Assembly: GCA_011087745.1 (NCBI GenBank)
Contig: JAALLB010000107.1
Coordinates: forward strand, 1-6,283
DNA length: 6,283 nucleotides
DNA from: Hyphomicrobiales bacterium
GTDB lineage: Bacteria > Pseudomonadota > Alphaproteobacteria > Rhizobiales > Rhizobiaceae
Direction: 5' to 3'
Shown here: positions 6,258 to 6,283 of the stretch, in pieces
How the letters are laid out: each line of letters opens with the position of its first letter
Position numbering within the stretch: the first letter of the stretch is position 1
The notes under the pieces: generated by a model
Database searches by the model: none
What the model was told of the DNA's origin: nothing
What the model saw: the letters and a program-made list of their open reading frames with translations, nothing else
Translations under genes and position numbers: made by a program

Positions 6258-6283
6258 ATGTTAAGCGACTATATCGAGCGTTT
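6258..6283 (+). CDS. Possible start of a CDS truncated by the window end
   Basis: ATG 6258 opens a frame (MLSDYIERF...) that remains open to the window end. GGAGGG at 6240-6245 could be an SD, but at 12 nt the spacing is long. Only about 8 full codons are visible. The opening ML-x-x-YI recalls the N-terminus of small HicB-like antitoxins, but so short a match is not evidence of identity. Confidence 0.3.

Overview
The window looks like an ordinary chromosomal segment of a moderate-GC alphaproteobacterium. The evidence for this is family resemblance: a PolA with a long acidic linker, a DUF427 protein opening with the typical NPAPGF...HPNH N-terminus, and OsmC, short-chain dehydrogenase (SDR) and HCCA-isomerase-like proteins resembling those of marine or soil alphaproteobacteria. 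No genus can be assigned from the sequence alone. I see no transposase, CRISPR array, phage gene or rRNA.

Layout. (1) Bases 1-1212, plus strand: the 3' end of an OsmC-like redox protein gene, then, 9 bp later, an adenine/adenosine deaminase family gene with a TTG start. (2) Bases 1209-2574, minus strand: a two-gene operon made of an SDR-fold protein (TTG start) and, 1 bp downstream, a 2-hydroxychromene-2-carboxylate isomerase-like (kappa-GST/DsbA-fold) protein. It converges on the deaminase gene, and the two stop codons share a CTAG palindrome. (3) Bases 2575-2666: a 92-bp divergent intergenic region with a perfect 9-bp inverted repeat (2609-2631), the best regulatory candidate in the window. 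(4) Bases 2667-5969, plus strand: full-length polA (967 aa, all three catalytic domains apparently intact) followed after 18 bp by a small DUF427 gene. (5) Bases 6019-6095: tRNA-Arg(CCG) with encoded CCA. After it comes AT-rich sequence without a clear gene until a possible CDS start at 6258 that runs off the window.

How the parts may work together. PolA handles Okazaki-fragment processing and repair synthesis, and the deaminase feeds purine salvage (adenine to hypoxanthine). The SDR/isomerase pair looks like a small catabolic or detoxification unit, but its substrate cannot be read from sequence. The SDR lacks both catalytic hydroxyl residues (Ser to Ala, Tyr to Phe), which makes its chemistry uncertain.

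No wholly new system is evident. The observations most worth checking are the divergent operator-like palindrome, the active-site-altered SDR paired with the isomerase, and the tRNA-Arg 3' flank as a possible integration boundary.
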